Assembly: GCF_021271205.1 (NCBI RefSeq)
Contig: NZ_JAIWKS010000005.1
Span: 186,001-250,000, forward strand
Origin: Pseudomonas uvaldensis
GTDB lineage: Bacteria > Pseudomonadota > Gammaproteobacteria > Pseudomonadales > Pseudomonadaceae
DNA: 64,000 bases
Reading direction: 5' to 3'
In this document: positions 56,941-64,000 of the stretch, one piece after another
Layout of the letters: each line of letters starts with the position of its first letter
Position numbering within the stretch: position 1 is the stretch's first letter
Notes under the pieces: model-generated
Database searches by the model: none
What the model saw: only the letters and a program-made list of their open reading frames with translations
What the model was told of the DNA's origin: nothing
Program-made: the position numbers and the translations under genes

Positions 56941-57759
56941 ATGAGCAACACGCGTATTGCCTTCATCGGCGCCGGCAACATGGCCGCCAGCCTGATCGGC
57001 GGCCTGCGGGCCAAGGGCCTGGATGCCTCGCAGATCCGCGCCAGCGATCCCGGTGACGAGACCCGCGCCCGAGTGAGCGCCGAGCACGGCATCGAAACCT
57101 TCGCCGACAACGCCCAGGCCATCGACGGCGTCGACGTCGTCGTGCTGGCGGTCAAGCCACAGGCGATGAAAACCGTGTGCGAAGCCCTTCGCCCGAGCCT
57201 CAAGCCTGATCAATTGGTGGTATCGATTGCCGCTGGCATCACCTGCGCCAGCATGAACAATTGGCTCGGTGCCCAGCCGATCGTACGTTGTATGCCGAAC
57301 ACCCCGGCGTTACTGCGCCAGGGCGTCAGCGGTCTGTTCGCGACCCCGCAGGTCTCTACCGGACAACGCCAGCAGGCCGAAGAACTCTTGTCGGCCGTGG
57401 GCCTGGCGCTGTGGCTGGAGAGAGAACAGCAACTGGACGCGGTCACCGCCGTATCCGGCTCGGGGCCGGCGTATTTCTTCCTGCTGATCGAAGCCATGAC
57501 CGCCGCTGGCGAGAAGCTTGGCCTGCCTCGGGAAACCGCCGCTCGGCTCACCCTGCAGACCGCCCTCGGCGCCGCGCATATGGCGGTGTCCAGTGACGTT
57601 GACGCCGCCGAGCTGCGCCGTCGCGTGACTTCGCCCGCCGGCACCACCGAAGCGGCGATCAAATCGTTCCAGGCCGGGGGCTTTGAAGCCCTGGTGGAAA
57701 AAGCACTCGGCGCCGCCGCGCATCGCTCGGCCGAGATGGCCGAACAACTGGGCCAATAA
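56941..57759 (+). CDS. proC: Pyrroline-5-carboxylate reductase
   Basis: 272-residue NAD(P)H enzyme for the last step of proline synthesis. Rossmann motif FIGAGNMAASLIGGL, SIAAGI, MPNTPALLRQGVSGL and the C-terminal TSPAGTTEAAI are present. Start at 56941 with AAGGA 6 bases upstream. Lies 36 bp after yggS and 11 bp before yggT, one operon. Confidence 0.97.
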   Translation: MSNTRIAFIGAGNMAASLIGGLRAKGLDASQIRASDPGDETRARVSAEHGIETFADNAQAIDGVDVVVLAVKPQAMKTVCEALRPSLKPDQLVVSIAAGITCASMNNWLGAQPIVRCMPNTPALLRQGVSGLFATPQVSTGQRQQAEELLSAVGLALWLEREQQLDAVTAVSGSGPAYFFLLIEAMTAAGEKLGLPRETAARLTLQTALGAAHMAVSSDVDAAELRRRVTSPAGTTEAAIKSFQAGGFEALVEKALGAAAHRSAEMAEQLGQ

Positions 57760-57770
57760 AGGAGCCATTC

Positions 57771-58361
57771 ATGATCGGATTGAACACCGCAGCGGTCTAT
57801 GTGCTGCAAACCCTTGGCAGCCTGTACCTGTTGATCGTGCTGCTGCGCTTCGTGCTACAGCTGGTGCGCGCCAACTTCTACAATCCGCTGTGCCAGTTCG
57901 TCGTCAAGGCTACCCAGCCGCTGCTCAAGCCGCTGCGTAGGATTATCCCGAGCCTGTTCGGCCTGGACATGTCGTCGTTGCTGCTGGCGATCCTGATACA
58001 AATGGCGCTGATGGCCCTGACCCTGCTGTTGACCTATGGCACCACTGGTAACCCGCTGCAGCTGCTGATCTGGTCGATCATCGGCGTGACCGCGTTGTTT
58101 CTGAAGATCTTCTTCTTCGCCCTGATCATCAGCGTGATCCTGTCGTGGGTCGCGCCGGGCAGCCACAACCCGGGCGCCGAGCTGGTAAACCAGATCTGCG
58201 AGCCGGCCCTGGCACCGTTCCGTCGCATCGTGCCGAACCTCGGCGGCCTGGACATCTCGCCAATCCTGGCGTTCATCGTGCTCAAGCTGATCGACATGCT
58301 GGTGATCAACAACCTGGCGGCAGTGACCATGATGCCGGAGATCCTGCGGGTGCTGATCTGA
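57771..58361 (+). CDS. yggT: YggT-family membrane protein
   Basis: 196-residue protein with two YGGT units, each two helices with the loop pattern NPLCQFVVKATQPLLKPLRRIIP in the first and NQICEPALAPFRRIVP in the second. Family members are linked to osmotic or membrane homeostasis but their activity is unknown. AAGGAG lies before the ATG. End of the yggS-proC-yggT unit. Confidence 0.93.
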   Translation: MIGLNTAAVYVLQTLGSLYLLIVLLRFVLQLVRANFYNPLCQFVVKATQPLLKPLRRIIPSLFGLDMSSLLLAILIQMALMALTLLLTYGTTGNPLQLLIWSIIGVTALFLKIFFFALIISVILSWVAPGSHNPGAELVNQICEPALAPFRRIVPNLGGLDISPILAFIVLKLIDMLVINNLAAVTMMPEILRVLI

Positions 58362-58394
58362 CCCGATACCGGCCTGATCAGTCAGCACCTCTCT

Positions 58395-58482
58395 CTGTGG
58401 GAGCAAAGCTTGCTCGCGAAACAGGCACCTCGGTCCCCAAAAGACCGCATCGTCCCCATCGCGGGCAAGCCTTGCTCCCACA
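58395..58482. repeat. REPIN between yggT and metX
   Basis: TGTGGGAGCAAAGCTTGCTC and the inverted, slightly different copy CGGGCAAGCCTTGCTCCCAC; the two arms belong to different REP subtypes. Confidence 0.88.
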
Positions 58483-58520
58483 GGGTCTACGTTCACCGGA
58501 GAATCAGCCCCGCCCTTTGC

Positions 58521-58549
58521 TTGCCGCCCGCCCCAGCGGTCTTTAGACT
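58521..58549 (+). promoter_or_regulatory. Candidate promoter of metX-metW
   Basis: TTGCCG (58521-58526), a 17-bp spacer and TAGACT (58544-58549), about 30 bp before the ATG. The hexamers closely match those before the sahR-like/metK unit. No copy of the 24-bp dyad lies near it. Confidence 0.5.
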
Positions 58550-58578
58550 TACGCCTCATTTCAACGAGAGCAGGGTCG

Positions 58579-59718
58579 ATGCCAGCTGTCTTTCCCCCCG
58601 ATTCCGTTGGTCTGGTGACGCCGCAAATGGCGCATTTCAGCGAGCCCCTGGCCCTTGCCTGCGGCCGTTCGTTGCCAGCCTATGACCTGATCTACGAAAC
58701 CTACGGCAGCCTCAACGCCACGGCCAGCAATGCCGTGCTGATCTGCCATGCCTTGTCGGGTCACCACCACGCCGCCGGCTACCACAGCGTCGATGACCGC
58801 AAGCCCGGCTGGTGGGACAGTTGCATCGGCCCCGGCAAGCCCATCGACACCAATCGATTCTTCGTGGTGAGCCTGAACAACCTCGGCGGCTGCAACGGTT
58901 CCACCGGTCCCAGCAGCATCAATCCGGACACCGGCAAGCCCTTCGGGGCCGAATTCCCGGTATTAACCGTGGAAGACTGGGTGCATAGCCAGGCCCGTCT
59001 GGCCGACCGGCTCGGCATCGCCCAGTGGGCCGCCGTCATCGGCGGCAGCCTGGGTGGCATGCAGGCCCTGCAATGGACCATCACCTACCCGGACCGCGTG
59101 CGCCATTGCCTGGCAATCGCCTCGGCCCCCAAGCTGTCGGCGCAGAATATCGCCTTCAACGAAGTGGCGCGCCAGGCGATCCTCACCGACCCGGAATTCC
59201 ACGGCGGCTCGTTCCAGGAACAGGGCGTGATTCCCAAGCGCGGGCTGATGCTGGCACGGATGGTCGGGCACATCACCTACCTGTCCGATGACTCCATGGG
59301 CGAGAAATTCGGCCGAGGCCTCAAGAGCGAGAAGCTCAACTACGACTTCCACAGCGTCGAGTTCCAGGTCGAAAGCTACCTGCGCTATCAGGGCGAAGAG
59401 TTCTCCGGGCGTTTCGATGCCAACACCTACCTGTTGATGACCAAGGCCCTGGACTACTTCGACCCGGCGGCAAACTTCAACGACGACCTGGCGAAAACCT
59501 TCGCAGGCGCCACCGCCAAGTTCTGCGTGATGTCGTTCACCACCGACTGGCGCTTCTCCCCCGCCCGCTCCCGGGAACTGGTGGACGCGTTGATGGCTGC
59601 GCGCAAGGACGTCTGCTATCTGGAAATCGACGCCCCCCAGGGCCATGACGCCTTCTTGATCCCGATCCCGCGCTATCTGCAGGCGTTCGGCAACTACATG
59701 AACCGTATTACGCTGTGA
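58579..59718 (+). CDS. metX: Homoserine O-acyltransferase
   Basis: 379-residue alpha/beta-hydrolase enzyme that acylates homoserine to start methionine synthesis. Nucleophile elbow [12 protein letters not shown]; catalytic Asp/His region near [11 protein letters not shown]. MetX enzymes of Pseudomonas are reported to use succinyl-CoA despite the acetyltransferase family name, so acyl specificity is left open. Start at 58579 with AGGG upstream. Followed at 7 bp by metW, its usual partner. Confidence 0.95.
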   Translation: MPAVFPPDSVGLVTPQMAHFSEPLALACGRSLPAYDLIYETYGSLNATASNAVLICHALSGHHHAAGYHSVDDRKPGWWDSCIGPGKPIDTNRFFVVSLNNLGGCNGSTGPSSINPDTGKPFGAEFPVLTVEDWVHSQARLADRLGIAQWAAVIGGSLGGMQALQWTITYPDRVRHCLAIASAPKLSAQNIAFNEVARQAILTDPEFHGGSFQEQGVIPKRGLMLARMVGHITYLSDDSMGEKFGRGLKSEKLNYDFHSVEFQVESYLRYQGEEFSGRFDANTYLLMTKALDYFDPAANFNDDLAKTFAGATAKFCVMSFTTDWRFSPARSRELVDALMAARKDVCYLEIDAPQGHDAFLIPIPRYLQAFGNYMNRITL

Positions 59719-59725
59719 GGACGCC

Positions 59726-60346
59726 ATGAGAGCCGATCTGGAAATCATCCAGGAATGGATCCCCGCCGGCAGCCGTGTGCTCGACCTGGGTTGCGGCAAC
59801 GGCGAACTGCTGACTTGGCTGCGGGACAACAAGCAAGTCACAGGCTATGGCCTGGAAAACGACCCGGACAATATCGCCGAATGCGTGGCCAAGGGGATCA
59901 ATGTCATCGAGCAGGACCTGGACAAGGGCCTGGGCAATTTCGCCAGCAACAGCTTCGACATCGTGGTCATGACCCAGGCGCTGCAAGCGGTGCACTACCC
60001 GGACAGGATCCTCGACGAAATGCTGCGGGTCGGGCGCCAGTGCATCATCACCTTCCCCAACTTCGGGCACTGGCGCTGCCGCTGGTACCTGGCGAGCAAG
60101 GGCCGCATGCCAGTGTCGGAATTCCTGCCCTACACCTGGTACAACACGCCGAATATCCATTTCTGTACCTTCGAGGATTTCGAGGAACTGTGCCGCGAGC
60201 GCCAGGCCAAGGTCATCGACCGCCTGGCGGTGGACCAGCAGCACCGCCATGGGTGGGCCAGTAAACTATGGCCTAATCTATTAGGTGAGATAGGCATTTA
60301 TCGGGTCAGCAGCCCAGGCCTCACCGACCACCAGGTCGCGGTGTAA
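59726..60346 (+). CDS. metW: MetW, methionine-biosynthesis methyltransferase-like protein
   Basis: 206-residue class I methyltransferase-fold protein. Motif I RVLDLGCGNGELL is intact. MetW pairs with MetX and is needed for its activity in several bacteria; a catalytic role is uncertain. GAGG lies 5-6 bases before the ATG. Operon metX-metW, followed by a DUF4426 gene at 24 bp. Confidence 0.94.
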   Translation: MRADLEIIQEWIPAGSRVLDLGCGNGELLTWLRDNKQVTGYGLENDPDNIAECVAKGINVIEQDLDKGLGNFASNSFDIVVMTQALQAVHYPDRILDEMLRVGRQCIITFPNFGHWRCRWYLASKGRMPVSEFLPYTWYNTPNIHFCTFEDFEELCRERQAKVIDRLAVDQQHRHGWASKLWPNLLGEIGIYRVSSPGLTDHQVAV

Positions 60347-60370
60347 CCCCCGCCTGATCAGGAGCACGAC

Positions 60371-60805
60371 ATGAAACGTCTAGCGTTGTTTCTCATTACC
60401 GCCTGTCTGAGTGTCATGGCCATGGCCGCCGAGGTCATCAAGCCCGAACGCATGGAGGTGTTTGGTGACATCACTGTGCATTACAACACCTACAACTCCA
60501 CCTTTCTGAAGCCGGAAACTGCCAAGGCAGCCGGACTGAGCCGAGACAGCAAGGAAGGCGTAATCATTATTTCCGCGCTCCGGGCTGGCAAATCCCTGGA
60601 GGCCGAGGTCAGTGGCTCAATCAAGGACCTCATCGGCAACAGCATCCCGCTGACCTTCAAAAAGGTGGACGAGCCGAACGCGCTCTATTACGTCGCTCAG
60701 TATCCTGTACAACAACAGGAAGTTCGTACCTTTGAAGTCGCTGTGAAAACCGGCGACAAAGTCAACACCCTCAATTTCAACCAGGAACTGTTCCCCGGCC
60801 AATGA
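60371..60805 (+). CDS. DUF4426 periplasmic protein
   Basis: 144-residue protein with a signal peptide (about 1-20, ending AMA-AE). The mature part is beta-rich without cysteines, catalytic motifs or membrane segments. The gene always seems to travel with metW and rdgB in pseudomonads, but its role is unknown. Overlaps rdgB by ATGA; rdgB may start there or one codon later (ATGATG). Confidence 0.88.
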   Translation: MKRLALFLITACLSVMAMAAEVIKPERMEVFGDITVHYNTYNSTFLKPETAKAAGLSRDSKEGVIIISALRAGKSLEAEVSGSIKDLIGNSIPLTFKKVDEPNALYYVAQYPVQQQEVRTFEVAVKTGDKVNTLNFNQELFPGQ

Positions 60806-61398
60806 TGAACCTCAGCCAACTCGTACTGGCCAGCCACAACGCCGGCAAACTCAAGGAACTCCAGGCCATGCTCGGCGGGTCGGTGCAGCTGCGCTCGATC
60901 GGCGAATTCAGCCAGGTGGAGCCTGAAGAAACCGGTTTGTCCTTCGTCGAGAACGCCATCCTCAAGGCCCGCAACGCGGCGCGTATTTCCGGCCTGCCGG
61001 CATTGGCCGACGACTCCGGGCTGGCGGTGGATTTCCTCGGCGGCGCGCCGGGCATCTATTCGGCGCGCTACGCCGACGGCAAGGGTGATGCGGCGAACAA
61101 CGCCAAGCTACTCGAAGCCCTCAAGGACGTGCCTGAAGCCGAGCGCGGCGCGCAGTTCGTTTGCGTGCTGGCCCTGGTACGCCATGCCGACGACCCGCTG
61201 CCGATCCTCTGCGAAGGCTTGTGGCATGGGCGCATCCTCACCGAGGCCAGCGGCGAACACGGCTTTGGCTACGACCCGCTGTTCTGGGTGCCGGAGCGCA
61301 ACTGTTCCAGCGCCGAGCTGGGCCCGGTTGAAAAAAACCAGCTTAGCCACCGCGCCCGCGCCATGGCCCTGCTGCGTCAACGCCTGGGTCTGCAATGA
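60802..61398 (+). CDS. rdgB: dITP/XTP pyrophosphatase RdgB
   Basis: 198-residue nucleotide-pool cleaner that hydrolyses non-canonical purine triphosphates. [10 protein letters not shown], the [13 protein letters not shown] segment and [16 protein letters not shown] with the catalytic acid are intact, as is the C-terminal LSHRARA. Start at 60802 or 60805. Ends with ATGA overlap into hemW. Confidence 0.97.
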   Translation: MMNLSQLVLASHNAGKLKELQAMLGGSVQLRSIGEFSQVEPEETGLSFVENAILKARNAARISGLPALADDSGLAVDFLGGAPGIYSARYADGKGDAANNAKLLEALKDVPEAERGAQFVCVLALVRHADDPLPILCEGLWHGRILTEASGEHGFGYDPLFWVPERNCSSAELGPVEKNQLSHRARAMALLRQRLGLQ

Positions 61399-62594
61399 CC
61401 AATGATTCCCCCGCACCGCTGATACACGGCGGTGCACAAGCGCCCAGGGCGCCGCTGCCGGTGTTGCCACCCTTGGCGCTGTACGTCCATATCCCGTGGT
61501 GCGTGCGTAAATGCCCGTATTGCGATTTCAACTCCCACGCCGCCAGCGCACAGCTGCCGGAAGAGGCATACATCGACGCCCTGCTGGCCGACCTCGATCA
61601 GGACCTGCACGCAGTACACGGCCGACAACTGAGCTCGATCTTCTTTGGCGGCGGCACTCCAAGCCTCTTCAGCGCCCAGGCCCTGGGTCGGCTGCTCGAA
61701 GGCGTGGCGACGCGAATACCCTTCGCCCCGGACATCGAGATTACCCTGGAAGCCAACCCCGGCACCTTCGAGCAGGAGAAGTTCGTCGCGTACCGGGCCT
61801 TGGGCATCAATCGCCTGTCCATTGGCATCCAGAGTTTCCAGCAGGCCAAGCTCGAAGCCCTGGGCCGGATCCACAACGGTGACGAAGCCGTGCGGGCCGC
61901 CGGCATGGCCCGCCAGGCCGGGTTCGATAACTTCAACCTGGACCTGATGCACGGCCTGCCCGACCAATCCCTCGACGACGCCCTGAGCGACCTGCGCCAG
62001 GCCATCGCCTTGAAGCCGACTCACCTGTCCTGGTACCAACTGACGTTGGAGCCGAACACGGTGTTCTGGAACCAGCCACCAACGCTGCCGGAAGACGACA
62101 CCCTGTGGGACATCCAGGAGGCGGGGCAGGCACTGCTGGCCGAACAGGGTTACGCACAGTACGAAGTCTCCGCCTATGCCCAGCCCGGCCGGGCGGCGCG
62201 GCACAACCTCAACTACTGGAGCTTTGGCGATTTCATCGGCATCGGTGCCGGCGCCCACGGCAAGCTCAGCCATCCGGACGGGCGCATCGTGCGCACCTGG
62301 AAGACTCGCTTGCCCAAAGACTACCTCAACCCGGCCAAGCGCTTTCTGGCTGGCGAAAAAGTCCTGAACAACGAAGAGCTGCCCTTCGAGTTCCTGATGA
62401 ATGCCCTGCGGCTGACCGAAGGCGTAGAGGCGCGGCTGTATCCGCAGCGTACCGGGTTACCTCTGGAAAGCCTGGCCGAAGGCCGGCGCGAGGCCGAACA
62501 AAGCGGGTTGTTGCAGGTCGAACCGTCACGTCTGGCGGCGACCGAGCGCGGACAGCTGTTTCTCAACGACTTGCTGCAGAAATTTCTGAGCTGA
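61395..62594 (+). CDS. hemW: HemW, radical-SAM haem chaperone
   Basis: 399-residue radical SAM protein, formerly called a CPO III-like coproporphyrinogen oxidase. The cluster motif is [14 protein letters not shown] (CxxxCxxC). GGGTPSLF and EANPGTFE are SAM-fold motifs. HemW delivers haem to respiratory proteins and is not the HemN oxidase. ATG overlaps the rdgB stop. The N-terminal 24 residues are Pro/Ala-rich. Confidence 0.95.
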   Translation: MTNDSPAPLIHGGAQAPRAPLPVLPPLALYVHIPWCVRKCPYCDFNSHAASAQLPEEAYIDALLADLDQDLHAVHGRQLSSIFFGGGTPSLFSAQALGRLLEGVATRIPFAPDIEITLEANPGTFEQEKFVAYRALGINRLSIGIQSFQQAKLEALGRIHNGDEAVRAAGMARQAGFDNFNLDLMHGLPDQSLDDALSDLRQAIALKPTHLSWYQLTLEPNTVFWNQPPTLPEDDTLWDIQEAGQALLAEQGYAQYEVSAYAQPGRAARHNLNYWSFGDFIGIGAGAHGKLSHPDGRIVRTWKTRLPKDYLNPAKRFLAGEKVLNNEELPFEFLMNALRLTEGVEARLYPQRTGLPLESLAEGRREAEQSGLLQVEPSRLAATERGQLFLNDLLQKFLS

Positions 62595-62612
62595 TCAACA
62601 CAAGGAAATCGA

Positions 62613-62936
62613 ATGGATCTGGTACTCGACCTGCTCGCCACCGTGTCCCGCTGGAGCCGCAGCAACCTGTCGGAAATCTCCCTCGCATTGGTAGGCTGCC
62701 TGCTGGTGTTGTTTGGCGCCGACATCAAGGGTTGGATCGAGCAACGCCTGGGTAGCATCGCCGGAGCCTTGCGCGTCCCCTTGATCGCCCTGCTGTGCAT
62801 GATCGGCAGCGGCGCGGCACTGATCTACGCCACGCCGTGGGTGGTTCGGGGCTTGAGCCAGTTCAACAACTACAGCCTGGCGCCGGTATTGTTGGTGGTG
62901 CTGGTGTTGATCGGGGTGGTGGCGGATCGGCGCTGA
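62613..62936 (+). CDS. DUF3392 inner-membrane protein
   Basis: 107-residue protein with three predicted helices and a short amphipathic start (MDLVLDLLATVSRWSRSNLSE). Family function unknown. AAGGAA lies about 7 bases before the ATG. Lies 18 bp after hemW and ends the metX-hemW run of genes. Confidence 0.88.
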   Translation: MDLVLDLLATVSRWSRSNLSEISLALVGCLLVLFGADIKGWIEQRLGSIAGALRVPLIALLCMIGSGAALIYATPWVVRGLSQFNNYSLAPVLLVVLVLIGVVADRR

Positions 62937-62960
62937 ACCCAGCCACACCGCAAAAACAAT

Positions 62961-63077
62961 TGTGGGAGCGAGCCTGTGGGAGCAAAGCTTGCTCGCGATT
63001 CAGGCGACTCGGATCCAGCTTGATACCGAGGCGCGGCTATCGCGGGCAAGCCTTACTCCCACAGCCCGCTCCCACAT
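62961..63077. repeat. Nested REPIN
   Basis: From outside in: TGTGGGAGCGAGCC, then TGTGGGAGCAAAGCTTGCTC; on the right, CGGGCAAGCCTTACTCCCAC, then GCCCGCTCCCACA. The outer and inner pairs are of different subtypes, as if one REPIN sits in the other. Confidence 0.88.
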
Positions 63078-63094
63078 TGGGTACAGCGTATGGC

Positions 63095-63820
63095 TTACGC
63101 CAACTTCTCGAACTTCAAATCCCAAACCCCATGCCCGAGCTTTTCGCCCCGGCGTTCGAACTTGGTGATCGGCCGCTCGGCCGGACGCGGGATGTATTTG
63201 CCGTCTTCGGCCAGGTTGCGGTAACCCGGCGCGACGTTCATGACTTCCAGCATGTACTCGGCATAGGGTTCCCAGTCGGTGGCCATGTGCAACACACCGC
63301 CGACCTTCAACTTGCTGCGTACCAGCTCGGCGAATGACGCCTGGACGATACGGCGCTTGTGGTGACGGCTCTTGTGCCAAGGGTCTGGAAAGAACAGCAT
63401 CAGCCGGTCGAGGCTGTTATCGGCCACACAACGGTTGAGCACTTCGATGGCGTCGCAATCGTAGACCCGCAGGTTGGTCAGCCCCTGGGTGAGCACGCCG
63501 TTCAGCAGCGCGCCGACACCGGGCCGGTGCACTTCCACGCCGATGAAATCCTGGTCAGGCGAGGCAGCGGCCATTTCCAGCAGCGAATGACCCATGCCAA
63601 AGCCGATTTCCAGCGAGCGCGGGGCCGAGCGGCCGAATACCTGGTCGAAATCCACCGGCCCATCGGCCAGCGGCAGGACGAACAGCGGTGCGCCCTGCTC
63701 CAGGCCACGCTGCTGGCCTTCGGTCATGCGCCCGGCGCGCATCACGAAACTCTTGATACGGCGGTGCTGGCGCTCTTCGCCTTCTTCCGGCAGGACCGGC
63801 GTGTCGTTCGATTCAGTCAT
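63095..63820 (-). CDS. trmB: tRNA (guanine-N7-)-methyltransferase
   Basis: 241-residue SAM-dependent enzyme that makes m7G46 in tRNA. Motif [17 protein letters not shown] and [15 protein letters not shown] are diagnostic. Start at 63820 (MTESNDTPV); a TTG one codon earlier is less likely. It begins 9 bp after the thiG stop, so the two are co-transcribed. Ends 17 bp before the nested REPIN. Confidence 0.96.
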   Translation of the reverse strand: MTESNDTPVLPEEGEERQHRRIKSFVMRAGRMTEGQQRGLEQGAPLFVLPLADGPVDFDQVFGRSAPRSLEIGFGMGHSLLEMAAASPDQDFIGVEVHRPGVGALLNGVLTQGLTNLRVYDCDAIEVLNRCVADNSLDRLMLFFPDPWHKSRHHKRRIVQASFAELVRSKLKVGGVLHMATDWEPYAEYMLEVMNVAPGYRNLAEDGKYIPRPAERPITKFERRGEKLGHGVWDLKFEKLA

Positions 63821-63829
63821 CAATAACTC

Positions 63830-64000
63830 TTACTTGATCAGACCATCCAGCGGCGAGGAGGCGCTGGCGTAAAGTTTTTTCGGCATGCGGCCGGCCAGAT
63901 AAGCCAGGCGGCCGGCCACAATGGCGTGTTTCATGGCTTCGGCCATCAGCACCGGTTGCTGGGCGTGGGCGATGGCGGAGTTCATCAACACGGCTTCGCA
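63830..64000 (-). CDS. thiG: Thiazole synthase ThiG, C-terminal fragment at the window edge
   Basis: Only the last 56 codons are inside the window; the reading frame enters at 64000 and ends with TAA at 63832-63830. The visible residues ([20 protein letters not shown], then the tail SPLDGLIK) match the C-terminal end of ThiG, which makes the thiazole phosphate of thiamine. It is followed by trmB, the usual order in Pseudomonas. Confidence 0.93.
   Translation of the reverse strand, partial: CEAVLMNSAIAHAQQPVLMAEAMKHAIVAGRLAYLAGRMPKKLYASASSPLDGLIK

Overview
The window is a 64 kb piece of a chromosome from the Pseudomonas fluorescens group of Gammaproteobacteria. The evidence is high GC content with strongly GC-biased codons, gene order familiar from Pseudomonas (transketolase / ArsR-methyltransferase / metK; ahcY-metF; yceI / amine oxidase / bioA / rsmE; pilGHIJ-chpA-chpC beside gshB and tonB3; yqgE-ruvX-pyrR-pyrB-pyrC'; pilT-yggS-proC-yggT-metX-metW-rdgB-hemW-trmB-thiG), an SAH riboswitch before ahcY, and about eleven intergenic REP/REPIN palindromes built on the GTGGGAGC...GCTCCCAC core. 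No tRNA, rRNA, IS element, prophage or CRISPR array was seen. This is mostly core genome, with one catabolic island (malonate).

Layout. 1-4.0 kb: transketolase (cut by the window edge), an ArsR/SahR-like regulator fused to a methyltransferase domain, and metK. 4.0-12.1 kb: assorted genes including a LysE exporter, the DNA ligase LigB, a DUF1090 protein, a cytochrome c' lipoprotein, MltA, a MAPEG protein, an MFS pump, an FNT-type channel and a thioesterase. 12.2-14.9 kb: SAH riboswitch, ahcY and metF. 14.9-24.98 kb: a glycosyltransferase-like protein, a family 3 solute-binding protein, RhlE, YceI with cytochrome b561, a flavin amine oxidase, BioA and RsmE. 25.0-28.8 kb: a D-amino-acid dehydrogenase with an amino-acid binding protein, a divergent LysR regulator and a hemolysin-III membrane protein. 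28.9-37.25 kb: mdcR and the malonate operon mdcABCDEGH-madLM. 37.3-47.4 kb: the Chp/Pil chemosensory operon pilGHIJ-chpA-chpC. 47.6-53.6 kb: gshB, tonB3, yqgE, ruvX and pyrR-pyrB-pyrC'. 53.7-64 kb: a TM2 protein, an NlpC/P60 hydrolase, pilT, yggS-proC-yggT, metX-metW-DUF4426-rdgB-hemW-DUF3392, trmB and the end of thiG.

How the genes work together. The window holds most of the methyl cycle: MetX/MetW (methionine entry), MetK (SAM synthesis), AhcY (SAH removal) and MetF (methyl-folate supply). Two sensors of different kinds appear to control it: a DNA-binding ArsR-methyltransferase with a strong 24-bp dyad before metK, and an SAH riboswitch before ahcY-metF. SAM users (BioA, RsmE, TrmB, and HemW as a radical-SAM family member) lie nearby. 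The type IV pilus genes (chemosensory array, TonB3, retraction ATPase PilT) form a second theme, but the receptor-adaptation genes pilK and chpB and the second ATPase gene pilU are missing from their usual places.

I did not find a clearly undescribed multi-gene system. The best leads are regulatory or architectural: an apparently leaderless sahR-like/metK transcript, a secreted-looking flavin amine oxidase with a Lys/Ala/Pro-rich tail, a ChpA whose degenerate phosphotransfer domains carry Thr, nested REPINs, a frameshifted small membrane ORF, and a structured leader before rhlE.
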